Counted from the stretch's first letter, positions 7,904-15,353 are shown. The stretch: 18,759 bases of DNA from Planctomycetaceae bacterium (GCA_031287585.1 JAITST010000018.1:1-18759); one strand, 5' to 3'. A program made the numbers and translations. The notes: generated by a model from the letters alone, not told the origin.

Positions 7904-9358
7904 TTATTCCTCAATCACATCCCGCCGTTTATCTCCAACTAACAATTCGCTGCCAAGTCTTACCGCTTCCCGTAACGCTGTCACCTGTGCGCGGCGTTGG
8001 TATGATGTTTGGCTGTAAATTATTTCTTTGTCTTTTACTGATTCAGTTGTTGCCGTCTTCTTGTCTGCCGCTTCGTCCTGACGTTTTTTCTTTGAACATA
8101 ACGTCAAACGTTTTGCAATCGGTTGTTCACGTACCGACTCTGAAATCATCGCGTCAATGTCAATCGGCTCGGACGAATTTTGCAAGTAATGACGTGCGAG
8201 ACGCAAGTAATCTCCGAGAATCGTTTTTGAATTTCCGTCTGCTGGCAACTTGTTCGGCTCTACAACTTCCAGCGAGAGCGACCACGCAATCGGCGGCTCT
8301 TTTCCGTACATCCCGCGAAGTTCCGCCAGCAACTCTTCGCTAAAACGCCGCGAACGAATCTGCCGCAACAACACCGCGTTCGTATTCGTTGCGTCAATCC
8401 GCCAACGTATCATTAAATCGTAATCACTCTGCGGCGCACGGTGAAACTTGATTTGCTCACGGATTTTGTTGAGCAGCGTTTCGATGTCGTCTTCTTCCGC
8501 CGCGGTTACGGTTAAATCTAGCCACCGTAATGTCGCGAGCGAGATAAAAGTTAGCGTCGGTTCTTCGTTCTGAAACACTTCAACAAGCGTTACACCGAAC
8601 TCGCCCGTGTCTTTCGGTGACATACCAACTGGTGCGCCCGGATAATGAACGATGTACGGAACCGGCTCGTCTTTCGCAAACGAATCGTTGTTTGTTGACT
8701 TCGTTTGTTTTGTTTGCTTGTCGTTGTCACTTTGTAATTGTTCAGCCAAAGTTAGCGGTAAGTTTACTTTTTGACGATTGCCGTTGAAAGTTGTTCGCGA
8801 ACGTCCGCCTAACGCCCAATACGGTATCCGACGCGAGCCGAGCGTTTCTGGTTCGACTTGACCGTTTGCAACCGCAATCGTGAAAAGTCCGTTATCCGGT
8901 AAAAGTTCGCCAACTTGTAATTTAGGATTTTGACGGTTGCGGCTCATACCAATCAAACGCGCGAGCGGTTTGTTGTCGCGGACGAACGTGTATTCCTGAA
9001 CGCCGCTGCTGGGAAACAACCGGACATTACCCGGTAACTGAAAACCAACCGGCATATCTTCGGGGCTGTCTGTTTCGCCGCCCGCCCAATAAACGGTTAT
9101 ACCCGCCGCCGACAACCGTTCAAGTTGCCGAATCAGAAAAATCATCCCGCACGGTCCAGTCTGGAGCGGGTCAATAATGTTACCCGAAAGAACGACAAAG
9201 TCAACCGCCTCCCGCAACGCCGTATCGAACACGCGTTCCGCTGTCCGGTACGCGACATCAAGCAGACGCGACTCCAACGCCGTCGGAATTTCCGTTCCAA
9301 CTGAAACAGCACCTTCAAGATGCAAATCCGCCGCGTGAATAAATCTGAAAGAAAGCAT
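7904..9358 (-). CDS. SbcD/YhaO-like metallophosphoesterase homologue with degenerate active site
   Basis: The 484 residues follow the fold order of SbcD/YhaO/Mre11 exonucleases, which normally cut DNA ends together with the neighbouring ATPase. The opening F-I-H-A-A-D-L-H-L keeps motif I (Asp11, His13). The later metal ligands are altered: motif II reads S-G-N-I-I-D, with Asn60 for the usual Asp; the G-N-H-D position reads G-G-E-T-D (93-97); the mid-domain histidine position reads V-A-N-G (163-166); and the G-H-x-H position, following the family's Y-W-A-L-G, reads G-G-R-S-R (184-188). The capping part continues with H-Y-P-G at 238-241 and T-G-E-F-G at 251-255, as in YhaO. A Lys/Thr/Ser/Asn-rich insert spans about 208-230. 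The protein is thus probably a structural or DNA-binding partner rather than a nuclease. Alternatively it uses other ligands. First gene of the unit; the downstream gene is the ATPase. The start is 13 bp from a palindromic regulatory region; no Shine-Dalgarno is visible. Confidence 0.85.
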   Translation of the reverse strand: MLSFRFIHAADLHLEGAVSVGTEIPTALESRLLDVAYRTAERVFDTALREAVDFVVLSGNIIDPLQTGPCGMIFLIRQLERLSAAGITVYWAGGETDSPEDMPVGFQLPGNVRLFPSSGVQEYTFVRDNKPLARLIGMSRNRQNPKLQVGELLPDNGLFTIAVANGQVEPETLGSRRIPYWALGGRSRTTFNGNRQKVNLPLTLAEQLQSDNDKQTKQTKSTNNDSFAKDEPVPYIVHYPGAPVGMSPKDTGEFGVTLVEVFQNEEPTLTFISLATLRWLDLTVTAAEEDDIETLLNKIREQIKFHRAPQSDYDLMIRWRIDATNTNAVLLRQIRSRRFSEELLAELRGMYGKEPPIAWSLSLEVVEPNKLPADGNSKTILGDYLRLARHYLQNSSEPIDIDAMISESVREQPIAKRLTLCSKKKRQDEAADKKTATTESVKDKEIIYSQTSYQRRAQVTALREAVRLGSELLVGDKRRDVIEE

Positions 9359-9371
9359 AGTTACATAGTGT

Positions 9372-9397
9372 TACACGCACGGTTTTGCGTGTATAAT
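9372..9397 (+). promoter_or_regulatory. Inverted repeat overlapping a -10 box between divergent genes
   Basis: TACACGCA (9372-9379) and TGCGTGTA (9386-9393) form a perfect 8-bp inverted repeat around six bases. A TATAAT -10 box (9392-9397) overlaps its right end and points at the membrane-protein gene starting at 9509. The -35 match is poor (TTACAC at 9371, spacer 15), as expected where an activator helps. On the other side the SbcD-like gene starts at 9358, only 13 bp away, so a protein bound here could control both units. Confidence 0.45.
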
Positions 9398-9508
9398 TGT
9401 GAAAGTATTGTCAAACAAAAATACCGAGAAACCATTGTACACTAAAACAGGTGGGTTAGGCAATGTGTGCCGGTTACAAAATTTAGAAAAAATTTTCAGG
9501 AAAAAACA

Positions 9509-11065
9509 ATGTCAACACCAGAATTGCCGCCAACAGACGTTGAATCGGAAACCAACACTAATAATGACAACGCAGCAACCAGCAACGCGAGTCACGATAC
9601 CGCCGATGCCGACAACGTTGGTGCTGGTTACGCGTATCGCAAGCCGCTAAAAACGTTGCCGCAGAACTTACAAAATTTGCGTGAACGTACACAACAATTT
9701 TACGGTGAATTGAAAACGGACAAAAAATTACGTGTTAAAACGATAATTGTTGGATGTTCGGTCGCGTTGATGTTCGTGGTTTTGGTATTGTCAACGTGCA
9801 GTCCGCGTAAAAGTTCACCGTTTCTGCCTGCCCCTGAAACAGTAACGTTAGGCGGTGAAAAATTCTCCGGTGAAAAATTTATCGGACTGGAAGCGACCCG
9901 AAAAACGCAAAACAAAGATTTGATTGCGGAACTCAAAAACATCGTCAATAACAACGAAACACCAAACGATTTGTCAACCGCGTCAACAAACAAAGACGCA
10001 ACGCTGATAGATATGTTCATCTCGGAACGATTTTGTGAAAAGTCAGAACAAGATGCGTTGACGCGGCTCTACAATGAAAGTCCGCTCGGTTCGTGGACAA
10101 TCCCGCCGAGCGTAATAAAAAAACTCAAACCGGACATCAGGCGGTTACAGCGTGAACGTGACCTGTTGCGTAAAGTATTTGATGACCAAAGTTCGCTCTT
10201 TCAGTTTGACATCGTCAACTACGAAGGTTCGGCGGACGCATTACCGGTAAAGGATTATTTGAGTGACTATATGTTAGTCGAGGAATTTTCAGCGGCGGCA
10301 GCGTTGGATGAGGGCGACTTGACAATCGCGGTCACTTCGTTGTGTTATCTGTTCAAGGCGGCGGAAAAGGCATCGCGTGCCTACTCGTTGGCGATACGTT
10401 TATCCGCTGCGGCAGTGAGAGAGAAGGCGTGCCATATTTTGCAAACGTTGGTACTCAGCCCTGATTTTTCGGCGGCGTATCGTGATATAGTTGTGAACGA
10501 ATTAGTAACAACGCTTCGCAGTTGGCAACCCGACCAAACGGCGTGGATAGGCGAACGGGCGAACGGAATGTTGACATTTGAAAGGATAAGACTAAAAGGA
10601 TTAAACGAGGGCTTGTCTTCGGACGAACTTGTCGAACTGGTAAATCGCGAAATTTACGATAAAGTTTATGACAATTTACTTTATACAATAGACCCCGACG
10701 AAGCGTTTTACTTGCAATCGTTTTCAAAACTGATAACCGAGAGTGAAAATCCGTTCTACGAAAGAGGCGGTTTTTGCAGCAACTTAGAAAGTGACATACG
10801 AACAAAATACGGTACCGACGAAGAACCATACATATCAGGTTTCCTGCTGAAAGGAGTACGCGGCAAGATGCGATTGCAAGCGATCGACAAAGCAAGAATA
10901 GAATCGTGCTACTTGGCACTGGCACTAGCAAGTGGAAAACGTCCGCCCAAAACAATAGTTGACCCTGTATTCGGAAAACCATACACAATCCAAGAAACAG
11001 AGACATCAGTAAGCGTAGGTTTTTCACCGGAGTTAAAACCATTTGTGGTACCGAAGACGAAATAG
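9509..11065 (+). CDS. Single-helix membrane protein of unknown function
   Basis: I do not recognise a family. The frame is open from a GTG at 9467, but I choose ATG at 9509 (M-S-T-P-E-L-P-P): AGGA lies nine bases before it and the GTG has no binding site. This gives 518 residues. Residues 1-76 are hydrophilic, Asn/Asp/Thr-rich and then basic (K-T-D-K-K-L-R-V-K), a cytoplasmic tail by the positive-inside rule. One membrane helix spans about 77-96, followed by C-S-P-R-K-S-S and a long, mixed-charge outer domain with several helical stretches and no repeats or catalytic motif that I can name. It is transcribed away from the SbcD/SbcC-like pair and shares their control region, so a link to that system is possible but unproven. 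It ends before an AT-rich palindromic repeat. Confidence 0.75.
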   Translation: MSTPELPPTDVESETNTNNDNAATSNASHDTADADNVGAGYAYRKPLKTLPQNLQNLRERTQQFYGELKTDKKLRVKTIIVGCSVALMFVVLVLSTCSPRKSSPFLPAPETVTLGGEKFSGEKFIGLEATRKTQNKDLIAELKNIVNNNETPNDLSTASTNKDATLIDMFISERFCEKSEQDALTRLYNESPLGSWTIPPSVIKKLKPDIRRLQRERDLLRKVFDDQSSLFQFDIVNYEGSADALPVKDYLSDYMLVEEFSAAAALDEGDLTIAVTSLCYLFKAAEKASRAYSLAIRLSAAAVREKACHILQTLVLSPDFSAAYRDIVVNELVTTLRSWQPDQTAWIGERANGMLTFERIRLKGLNEGLSSDELVELVNREIYDKVYDNLLYTIDPDEAFYLQSFSKLITESENPFYERGGFCSNLESDIRTKYGTDEEPYISGFLLKGVRGKMRLQAIDKARIESCYLALALASGKRPPKTIVDPVFGKPYTIQETETSVSVGFSPELKPFVVPKTK

Positions 11066-11085
11066 AAACCGGTAGAAGAATACAG

Positions 11086-11137
11086 TTATTTTAGATTTTT
11101 TTTAATACACAAAATCCCAAATCTAAAACCTAAAATA
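11086..11137. repeat. Second copy of the TTTTAGATTT palindromic repeat
   Basis: The arms 11086-11105 and 11118-11137 are an imperfect inverted repeat sharing TTATTTTAG and its complement. They use the same TTTTAGATTT / AAATCTAAAA unit as 2559-2622, and both copies are followed within a few bases by ATCTCTC. Soon after this copy comes a GTGCCCCCAGTACCTCTGTG segment and TGTGCGCA, the latter also found in the loop of the first copy. It lies 20 bp after the stop of the membrane-protein gene and may serve as its terminator. Confidence 0.6.
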
Positions 11138-11203
11138 AAAACAATCTCTCCGTGCCCCCAGTACCTCTGTGCGCAACACCATTTATTTTTCATTTCATTT
11201 ACA

Positions 11204-11527
11204 GTGTTGTGATGTATCTGTACAAACCCAATTTAGATGAACAAATGGCAACCAATTGCTCACAAATGAATTTATAGAACAAGAAACCTTATTTTTACTA
11301 GAGACACCTCAGTAGCAATGAGCGTTTCTCACAAACATAATCTTATTACCTCATTGTTGCTCGCCTTAATTCTAAATAAGGTAATGAGGTTCTTTTTACG
11401 GGCGTACATTTGCTACTGATGTGTTTTTTGTAAAAATAAGGTTTCTCTGTTCCACAAGCTCATTGGTGAGCAAAGGAGTGTCGTTCGTTTTTACAAATAA
11501 GATTTGCTCGCGACAACATCATAACAC
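11204..11527. mobile_element. 324-bp long inverted-repeat element, MITE-like
   Basis: The ends are 12-bp inverted repeats with one mismatch: GTGTTGTGATGT at 11204-11215 and ACATCATAACAC at 11516-11527. Inside, 11256-11319 is complementary to 11409-11473 over most of its length. This includes a perfect 16-bp match, GAAACCTTATTTTTAC (11283-11298) with GTAAAAATAAGGTTTC (11430-11445), and a 10-bp match TCAGTAGCAA / TTGCTACTGA. The centre holds a further small dyad (ACCTCATT / AATGAGGT). No gene fits inside. Such structure is typical of a miniature inverted-repeat transposable element or a decayed insertion, though no clear target duplication is visible. It sits between convergent genes, nine bases after the end of the gene at 11537. 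Confidence 0.65.
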
Positions 11528-11536
11528 AAACAATTT

Positions 11537-12653
11537 TCAATCGTGTTCGGATACTATCGTTTTTGGTAAGTACGGAACCAATTCCAACACAGATGCCGAT
11601 TGCATGGCGATTTTTTTAAGTTTCTCCAACGGGTCTTCGGCTTGATTTTTCTCAACTTTTGTATCAGATGGCACGTCTTGTTTATGATTCAGTTGTCCTA
11701 ACACTTTTTCTTTATCTTTTTTTTGTTGTGCCAAAGCATCTTTTTCGTATCCGATTCTTGGGTGCGTTTTATTATACTCCGCAAAATCGTCTCTATACTT
11801 TTTGTCATTTTTTAATCTGGAACGCAATTCAAGAAACGCATCCATCTGGATTCTATTAAGCATCATACTCTTTTCGTCAAAACGGGCTACATACGGAATG
11901 TAACGCACTTTTGCGGTTTTCATATATTCGTCAAGTGTCATATTAAATTCAATCGGGCGAGGATTACCTCTGGTATTTTTTTCTATTGTGACTCCAACTA
12001 CGTCAATGTAGTCAACATACTTTGTTAAATCAGCAACAAAAAGTTGATTATCAATTTCAAACAAATTTGCCATGTGCCCCATTTCTCCTGGGGTTGGATG
12101 GTCTAAGTACAAAAGCCAATTATTTATTTTAAGCCCATCTAATTTCATACTCAAAAAAAATGCCAAATCCATGCATTTACCTGTTTTTGTAATTTTAACA
12201 ATTTCAGTACTTGCTTTTTTAAACTCGCTTGGCGTTAATTTTTCATTTACTTTATCATAATACTTACCTTCTTGTAGGTTATAGAATAAATAATCTGCTA
12301 ATTCTTCATAGATTTTTTCGTATCGCGAAAGTGTGTTTTTATTAAGTGCGTCTTTTTTTCTTTGCTTATCGCTTGTATGTTTTTTTTTTACCGTCGTTAT
12401 CAAATAATTCCGGGTCATATCTATTAAACACTTCTTGCATTGCAATCATTTCATTTTTTTGCATTTGTAAAAGGTCGGTTGAAGATATAGAGTTTGAATA
12501 CGTGGGTGCATTAAATCTCCAAAACGGAAATGACACCTCCGCCGGAGTTACCATAGCCGTCGCCATCACGAACGGCAACACTGCCTTTTTAGCTGCATCA
12601 AATGTCTTCATCAGTGTTGATTTCTTTATGTTATTTTTCATATTTGTACCCAT
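11537..12653 (-). CDS. Secreted transglutaminase-like protein, frame broken at an A10 tract
   Basis: Two overlapping minus-strand frames form one gene. The first (12653-12366) codes an export signal (basic M-K-N-N-I-K-K-S, hydrophobic A-V-L-P-F-V-M-A-T-A-M-V, likely cut near T-P-A) and ends in D-N-D-G-K-K-K before a stop. The second (open to 11537) continues K-K-K-H-T-S-D-K-Q-R-K-K. They join if the ten A's (plus-strand T's 12380-12389) were nine, giving about 371 residues. The second part has a transglutaminase-like triad layout: G-K-C-M-D-L-A (Cys codon 12175-12173), G-H-M-A-N-L-F about 33 residues later, and V-A-D-L-T about 15 after that. The C-terminal third is lysine- and glutamine-rich. 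Such Cys-His-Asp enzymes are peptidases, amidases or cross-linkers; the substrate is unknown. Start choice between ATG 12653 and 12641 is open; the GTG at 12683 lies in a hairpin. Base use is more AT-rich than its neighbours, hinting at transfer. Confidence 0.65.
12380..12389 (-). repeat. A10 homopolymer tract causing a frame change
   Basis: On the coding (minus) strand ten A's follow GGT and precede CAT. With nine the gene at 11537-12653 would be one open frame; with ten, translation stops five codons after the tract. Runs of this length are known sites of replication and transcription slippage, and also of sequencing error. Confidence 0.8.
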
Positions 12654-12676
12654 AGATTTCTTGAAGTTAAAATTTT

Positions 12677-12716
12677 CCGGCACCGTGCCGGGTTACGGCG
12701 TTACACACGCCGTAAC
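12677..12716 (-). terminator. Tandem GC-rich hairpins after the FGE-like gene
   Basis: GTTACGGCGT (12692-12701) and ACGCCGTAAC (12707-12716) form a perfect 10-bp stem with a 5-base loop, 20 bp past the stop of the FGE-like gene. Directly after it in the direction of transcription is a second palindrome, CCGGCACGGTGCCGG (12691-12677), followed by AAAATTTT. With no long U-run after the first stem, this may be a terminator, a transcript stabiliser or an attenuator before the transglutaminase-like gene. Confidence 0.65.
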
Positions 12717-12736
12717 ATAATCACGGGCGAATAATA

Positions 12737-13693
12737 TCACTGGTTGTCGCTAACTAGGGAAATGCGTAAGCCCAAATATGTACTCTTATCCTTCGGGGAA
12801 CTGATGCTCCGATTAAACGGAACACCGTCGTGCCGAACGGCTGACCGGCAAGAACGGGCGGGGCTGTACCAACAGCCGCCCCGATACACCCGCCACCCGC
12901 CATTTGCCGCCCCCGTTGGGTCGATTACACTATCAGTAGGATAATCACCATACCAATCGTTACACCATTCCCACACGTTGCCGTGCATATCATACAAGCC
13001 CCAATTATTTTCATCTTTTGTTCCAACCTGATGCGTGTACATAGGTTCACCTTCGTATCTATGCGTTGGGGCACCACCGTTAGGACCACTGTTTGAATTG
13101 TACCACGCCGCGTTGTCCAATTTGTCTGAATACGCTCCTTTCGTACCCGCGCGACAGGCGTATTCCCATTGCGACTCCGTCGGTAATGAAAACTTAAAAC
13201 CTGATGGCGCAACGCCAAGTTTGTTAAGTTTATCAATAAACGCTTCACAATCATGCCAAGATACACGTGTGATTGGAAATGGCAATTTTCGCTCTTTTGA
13301 TAGTTTGTTATAAGGAATACTTTTCATCACGCACGACCACATCGGAGCAGTTACCTCTGTCTCTCCCATCCAAAATCCTTGCGTTAATGTTACTTCGTGT
13401 TGCGTTTCATCTTCATTGCGGTCTTCCTCGCCTCGCGGGCTACCCATCATAAACTTTCCCGCAGGACACCAGCGAAAGGCATACCTCACACCCTCTATTG
13501 TCAGTTCCATTCTGGCACCGGCATTTCTGGTACTATTGGAATTGTCTTCGGGTTTGGTTATCTTACTTTGTGCAACGGCTACTGTTACTCCGCTACCGGT
13601 GAGCAACGAGAATCCGAGAATGCCAAATATGCAGAAAAGGTAAAGCGATTTTTGTAAAACATTGAATCTGGTTAGGTAATTAATAAATGTCAT
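12737..13693 (-). CDS. Secreted FGE/SUMF1-domain protein
   Basis: 318 residues with an N-terminal membrane or signal segment (about 14-42, probable cut V-A-V-A before Q-S) and then one FGE-sulfatase domain (PF03781) at about 60-315. Family marks: W-C-P-A-G-K-F-M-M-G-S-P at 75-86, L-P-T-E-S-Q-W-E-Y-A-C-R-A-G at 170-183, G-L-Y-D-M-H-G-N-V-W-E-W-C at 232-244, R-V-Y-R-G-G-C-W-Y at 268-276 and a G-L-R end. True formylglycine-generating enzymes use two cysteines in the region after R-G-G-S-Y. Here the first position appears to be Ser277 and only the second (Cys282) is kept, so classical sulfatase activation is doubtful. Many planctomycete paralogues of this fold have binding or unknown roles. Weak AGAAAG ribosome binding site. 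It lies between the DUF1559 gene and the transglutaminase-like gene, same strand, with hairpins on both sides. Confidence 0.88.
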   Translation of the reverse strand: MTFINYLTRFNVLQKSLYLFCIFGILGFSLLTGSGVTVAVAQSKITKPEDNSNSTRNAGARMELTIEGVRYAFRWCPAGKFMMGSPRGEEDRNEDETQHEVTLTQGFWMGETEVTAPMWSCVMKSIPYNKLSKERKLPFPITRVSWHDCEAFIDKLNKLGVAPSGFKFSLPTESQWEYACRAGTKGAYSDKLDNAAWYNSNSGPNGGAPTHRYEGEPMYTHQVGTKDENNWGLYDMHGNVWEWCNDWYGDYPTDSVIDPTGAANGGWRVYRGGCWYSPARSCRSAVRHDGVPFNRSISSPKDKSTYLGLRISLVSDNQ

Positions 13694-13739
13694 TGAAATA
13701 TCTTTCTAAAAAAATGGTTTTGAATACATTGTCGTGAGT

Positions 13740-13774
13740 CTATTAAGGTTTTAAATGAATTAAAACCTTAATAG
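13740..13774 (-). terminator. Perfect 15-bp hairpin after the DUF1559 gene
   Basis: CTATTAAGGTTTTAA (13740-13754) and TTAAAACCTTAATAG (13760-13774) pair perfectly around a 5-base loop, starting 10 bp beyond the DUF1559 stop. There is no U-run following on the minus strand, so it may be a terminator for abundant pseudopilin message or a processing/stability element that lets some transcripts continue into the FGE-like gene. Confidence 0.75.
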
Positions 13775-13783
13775 GCAAGTTGG

Positions 13784-15089
13784 TTATTCGCTAATTGTTT
13801 TCTTCCCGGGTAACATCAATTGATAGAATAGTTTCGGCTCAATGCTTTCACTTATAACTCGTACCGAGTTATCGCAATTGAACGCAACAACAATACCCGG
13901 ATGTTTCGACGACGGACGCGCCTTCGCATAAGCATATTGAACGCCTGTCATCATATAATAATCGTTGTTGGTCTCACAATCGCAGTCCCCTACAAACTGA
14001 TTAATTCTTGCGGGATATACAGCCGAAGCGTCGTCTGCTTTGTTTGGTGATGTTAAACCGTTCCAAGCGTTAGTATAAGGTTTCTCCCCCAAACTATTTT
14101 CAGTGCTATTTGTCTTTTCTGCGACGAATGGATAACAAAAACCGATTTTCCACTCCGCACTGTCTCGCCACGTACCAGCGTTTAAGTTTTCGGTGGTCTG
14201 CAAAGTGTGAGAAGTGCCGCCTTGTTTCGCGATGTCTTCGTTAGATATTTTGTAATTTTTTCCAAACGAACTTAAAGTTGCACCGCCATCTACACCTCCG
14301 TTTGCGCCATAGCCGTTAGCGAATACCGTTTGGTCTTTACCAAGCGGGTCAAAATCGTGTGCGTGATCGTAATCGGAGTCGTAATCTTTCAGAGTATTCT
14401 TTTGCTCTACCACTTTGAGTTCATTATCAGCGTTGATGTTTGCCGGTCCGGTGTTTGCGACGTATGATACACGTCCGCAATTTATTCCGCCGCTCGGACA
14501 AGTTAAAACTCCAATGTGGTTGTATTCGTAGGCACCCTTGTAATGCAAATTATGATAAAGGTCACCATCAGATGTTTTCTTGCCATCAACAGTAAAACCA
14601 GGGTCGCATTCCTCATCACTTTGTATAATCGTCCCCGTCCCACCTTTAACATTTGAAGTACCGATACTCCAGTAGTTAACATCATAACAAGGTGATGCCA
14701 ATATTATGTCATACAGTTCAGTCTGTTCCAGAAGTGGAAACAACGGAATATACCAACCAGCGTAATAATTACCTTTGTTATTTATTTGCTGGCGATAACC
14801 GGGGTAATATTGTCTTGCTTCCATAAAGTTTGTCAAAGCAAGCGACACATTCCGTTGGTTATTCGTACACTGTGCGCGTCGGGCGGCTTCGCGTGCTGAC
14901 TGTATCGCTGGCAACAACAGGGCTACCAACATACCAATAATCGCTATTACAACAAGAAGTTCAACCAAAGTAAAGGCGGAACGAGGCAGATAAGAATTAC
15001 GACGTTTACATCTACCGCAAACTGCGCCCCCCCCCCCATTTTAACATTTGGTTAATTTGTGTCTTTACATAGTTTACGAATTTTGTCAT
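13784..15089 (-). CDS. DUF1559 pseudopilin-like protein, leader out of frame at a G11 tract
   Basis: DUF1559 (PF07596) proteins are numerous in planctomycetes: they have a type IV prepilin-like N-terminus and a large outer domain of unknown role. Here the marks are S-A-F-T-L-V-E-L-L-V-V-I-A-I-I-G, then A-I-Q-S-A-R-E-A-A-R-R-A-Q-C, and the C-terminal S-S-K-H-P-G-I-V-V-A-F-N-C-D. No in-frame ATG lies before the prepilin motif. The convincing start is ATG at 15089-15087: it has AAGGAA eight bases before it, and a consensus promoter (15161-15188). Its frame (M-T-K-F-V-N-Y-V-K-T-Q-I-N-Q-M-L-K-W-G-G) enters the G run at 15037-15027. With 11 G's it shifts and stops; with 10 it would join the leader G-A-V-C-G-R-C-K-R-N-S-Y-L-P-R-S of the prepilin, giving 434 residues. 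A TTG at 14968 as the start would cut the leader off and is unlikely. Confidence 0.8.
15027..15037 (-). repeat. G11 homopolymer tract in the pseudopilin leader
   Basis: Eleven C's on the plus strand (G's in the coding direction) lie about 17 codons into the DUF1559 gene. Ten or thirteen G's would keep the frame from the best-supported ATG. A second ATG that overlaps the run (15039-15037) would be in frame with twelve. Poly-G tracts in the leader of a surface protein gene are the classic form of a phase-variation switch, but are also error-prone in sequencing. Confidence 0.8.
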
Positions 15090-15160
15090 GTGTATTTCCT
15101 TCCGACAAAGGTTTGTTTGAAAATCATCCGCAAGAACATCCCGCGAACATCAGTTGTAGC

Positions 15161-15188
15161 ATTATACAGATTTTTTCAAAACTGTCAA
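15161..15188 (-). promoter_or_regulatory. Consensus sigma-70 promoter of the DUF1559 gene
   Basis: On the minus strand a perfect TTGACA (15188-15183) and a perfect TATAAT (15166-15161) are 16 bases apart. The start site would be near 15154, giving a leader of about 65 bases with an AAGGAA ribosome binding site. The strength of this promoter argues that the gene is, or recently was, highly expressed. Confidence 0.75.
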
Positions 15189-15253
15189 TCGCGGAAAAAG
15201 GAATTTAGCAAAAATTTTACACACCCACCAGTAGTCGTCAATTTTCGTCCCCA

Positions 15254-15282
15254 TTGACACCGGATAACCAATACAATAAAAT
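15254..15282 (+). promoter_or_regulatory. Sigma-70 promoter of the oxidoreductase/WbsX operon
   Basis: A perfect TTGACA (15254-15259) is followed after 17 bases by TAAAAT (15277-15282). Transcription would start near 15289, about 65 bases before the oxidoreductase ATG. It is back-to-back with the DUF1559 promoter. Confidence 0.6.
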
Positions 15283-15353
15283 TGAGAAATACCAGTTTTT
15301 GAGTAACTGCGGTATATTTCACTTTCAACCATTTTCACACAGGAGACTAACTT

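Noticed and set aside
9467..9508. GTG at 9467 as the start of the membrane-protein gene
   Set aside because: No Shine-Dalgarno; the ATG at 9509 has AGGA at a workable distance and gives a cleaner N-terminus.
11204..11527. CRISPR array
   Set aside because: The repeats are inverted and single, not a series of direct repeats with equal spacers; no cas gene is present.
12380..12389. Programmed ribosomal frameshift like that of IS elements or dnaX
   Set aside because: The required change is +1 (or -2), while A-rich slippery sites usually give -1, and no stimulating stem or internal Shine-Dalgarno is clear; slippage or sequence error fits better.
12654..12683. GTG at 12683 as the start of the transglutaminase-like gene
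   Set aside because: It lies inside the CCGGCAC/GTGCCGG palindrome, has no ribosome binding site, and would place extra residues ahead of a good signal peptide.
14966..14968. TTG at 14968 as the DUF1559 start
   Set aside because: It falls inside the F-T-L-V-E-L-L motif, which needs the preceding leader for prepilin processing.
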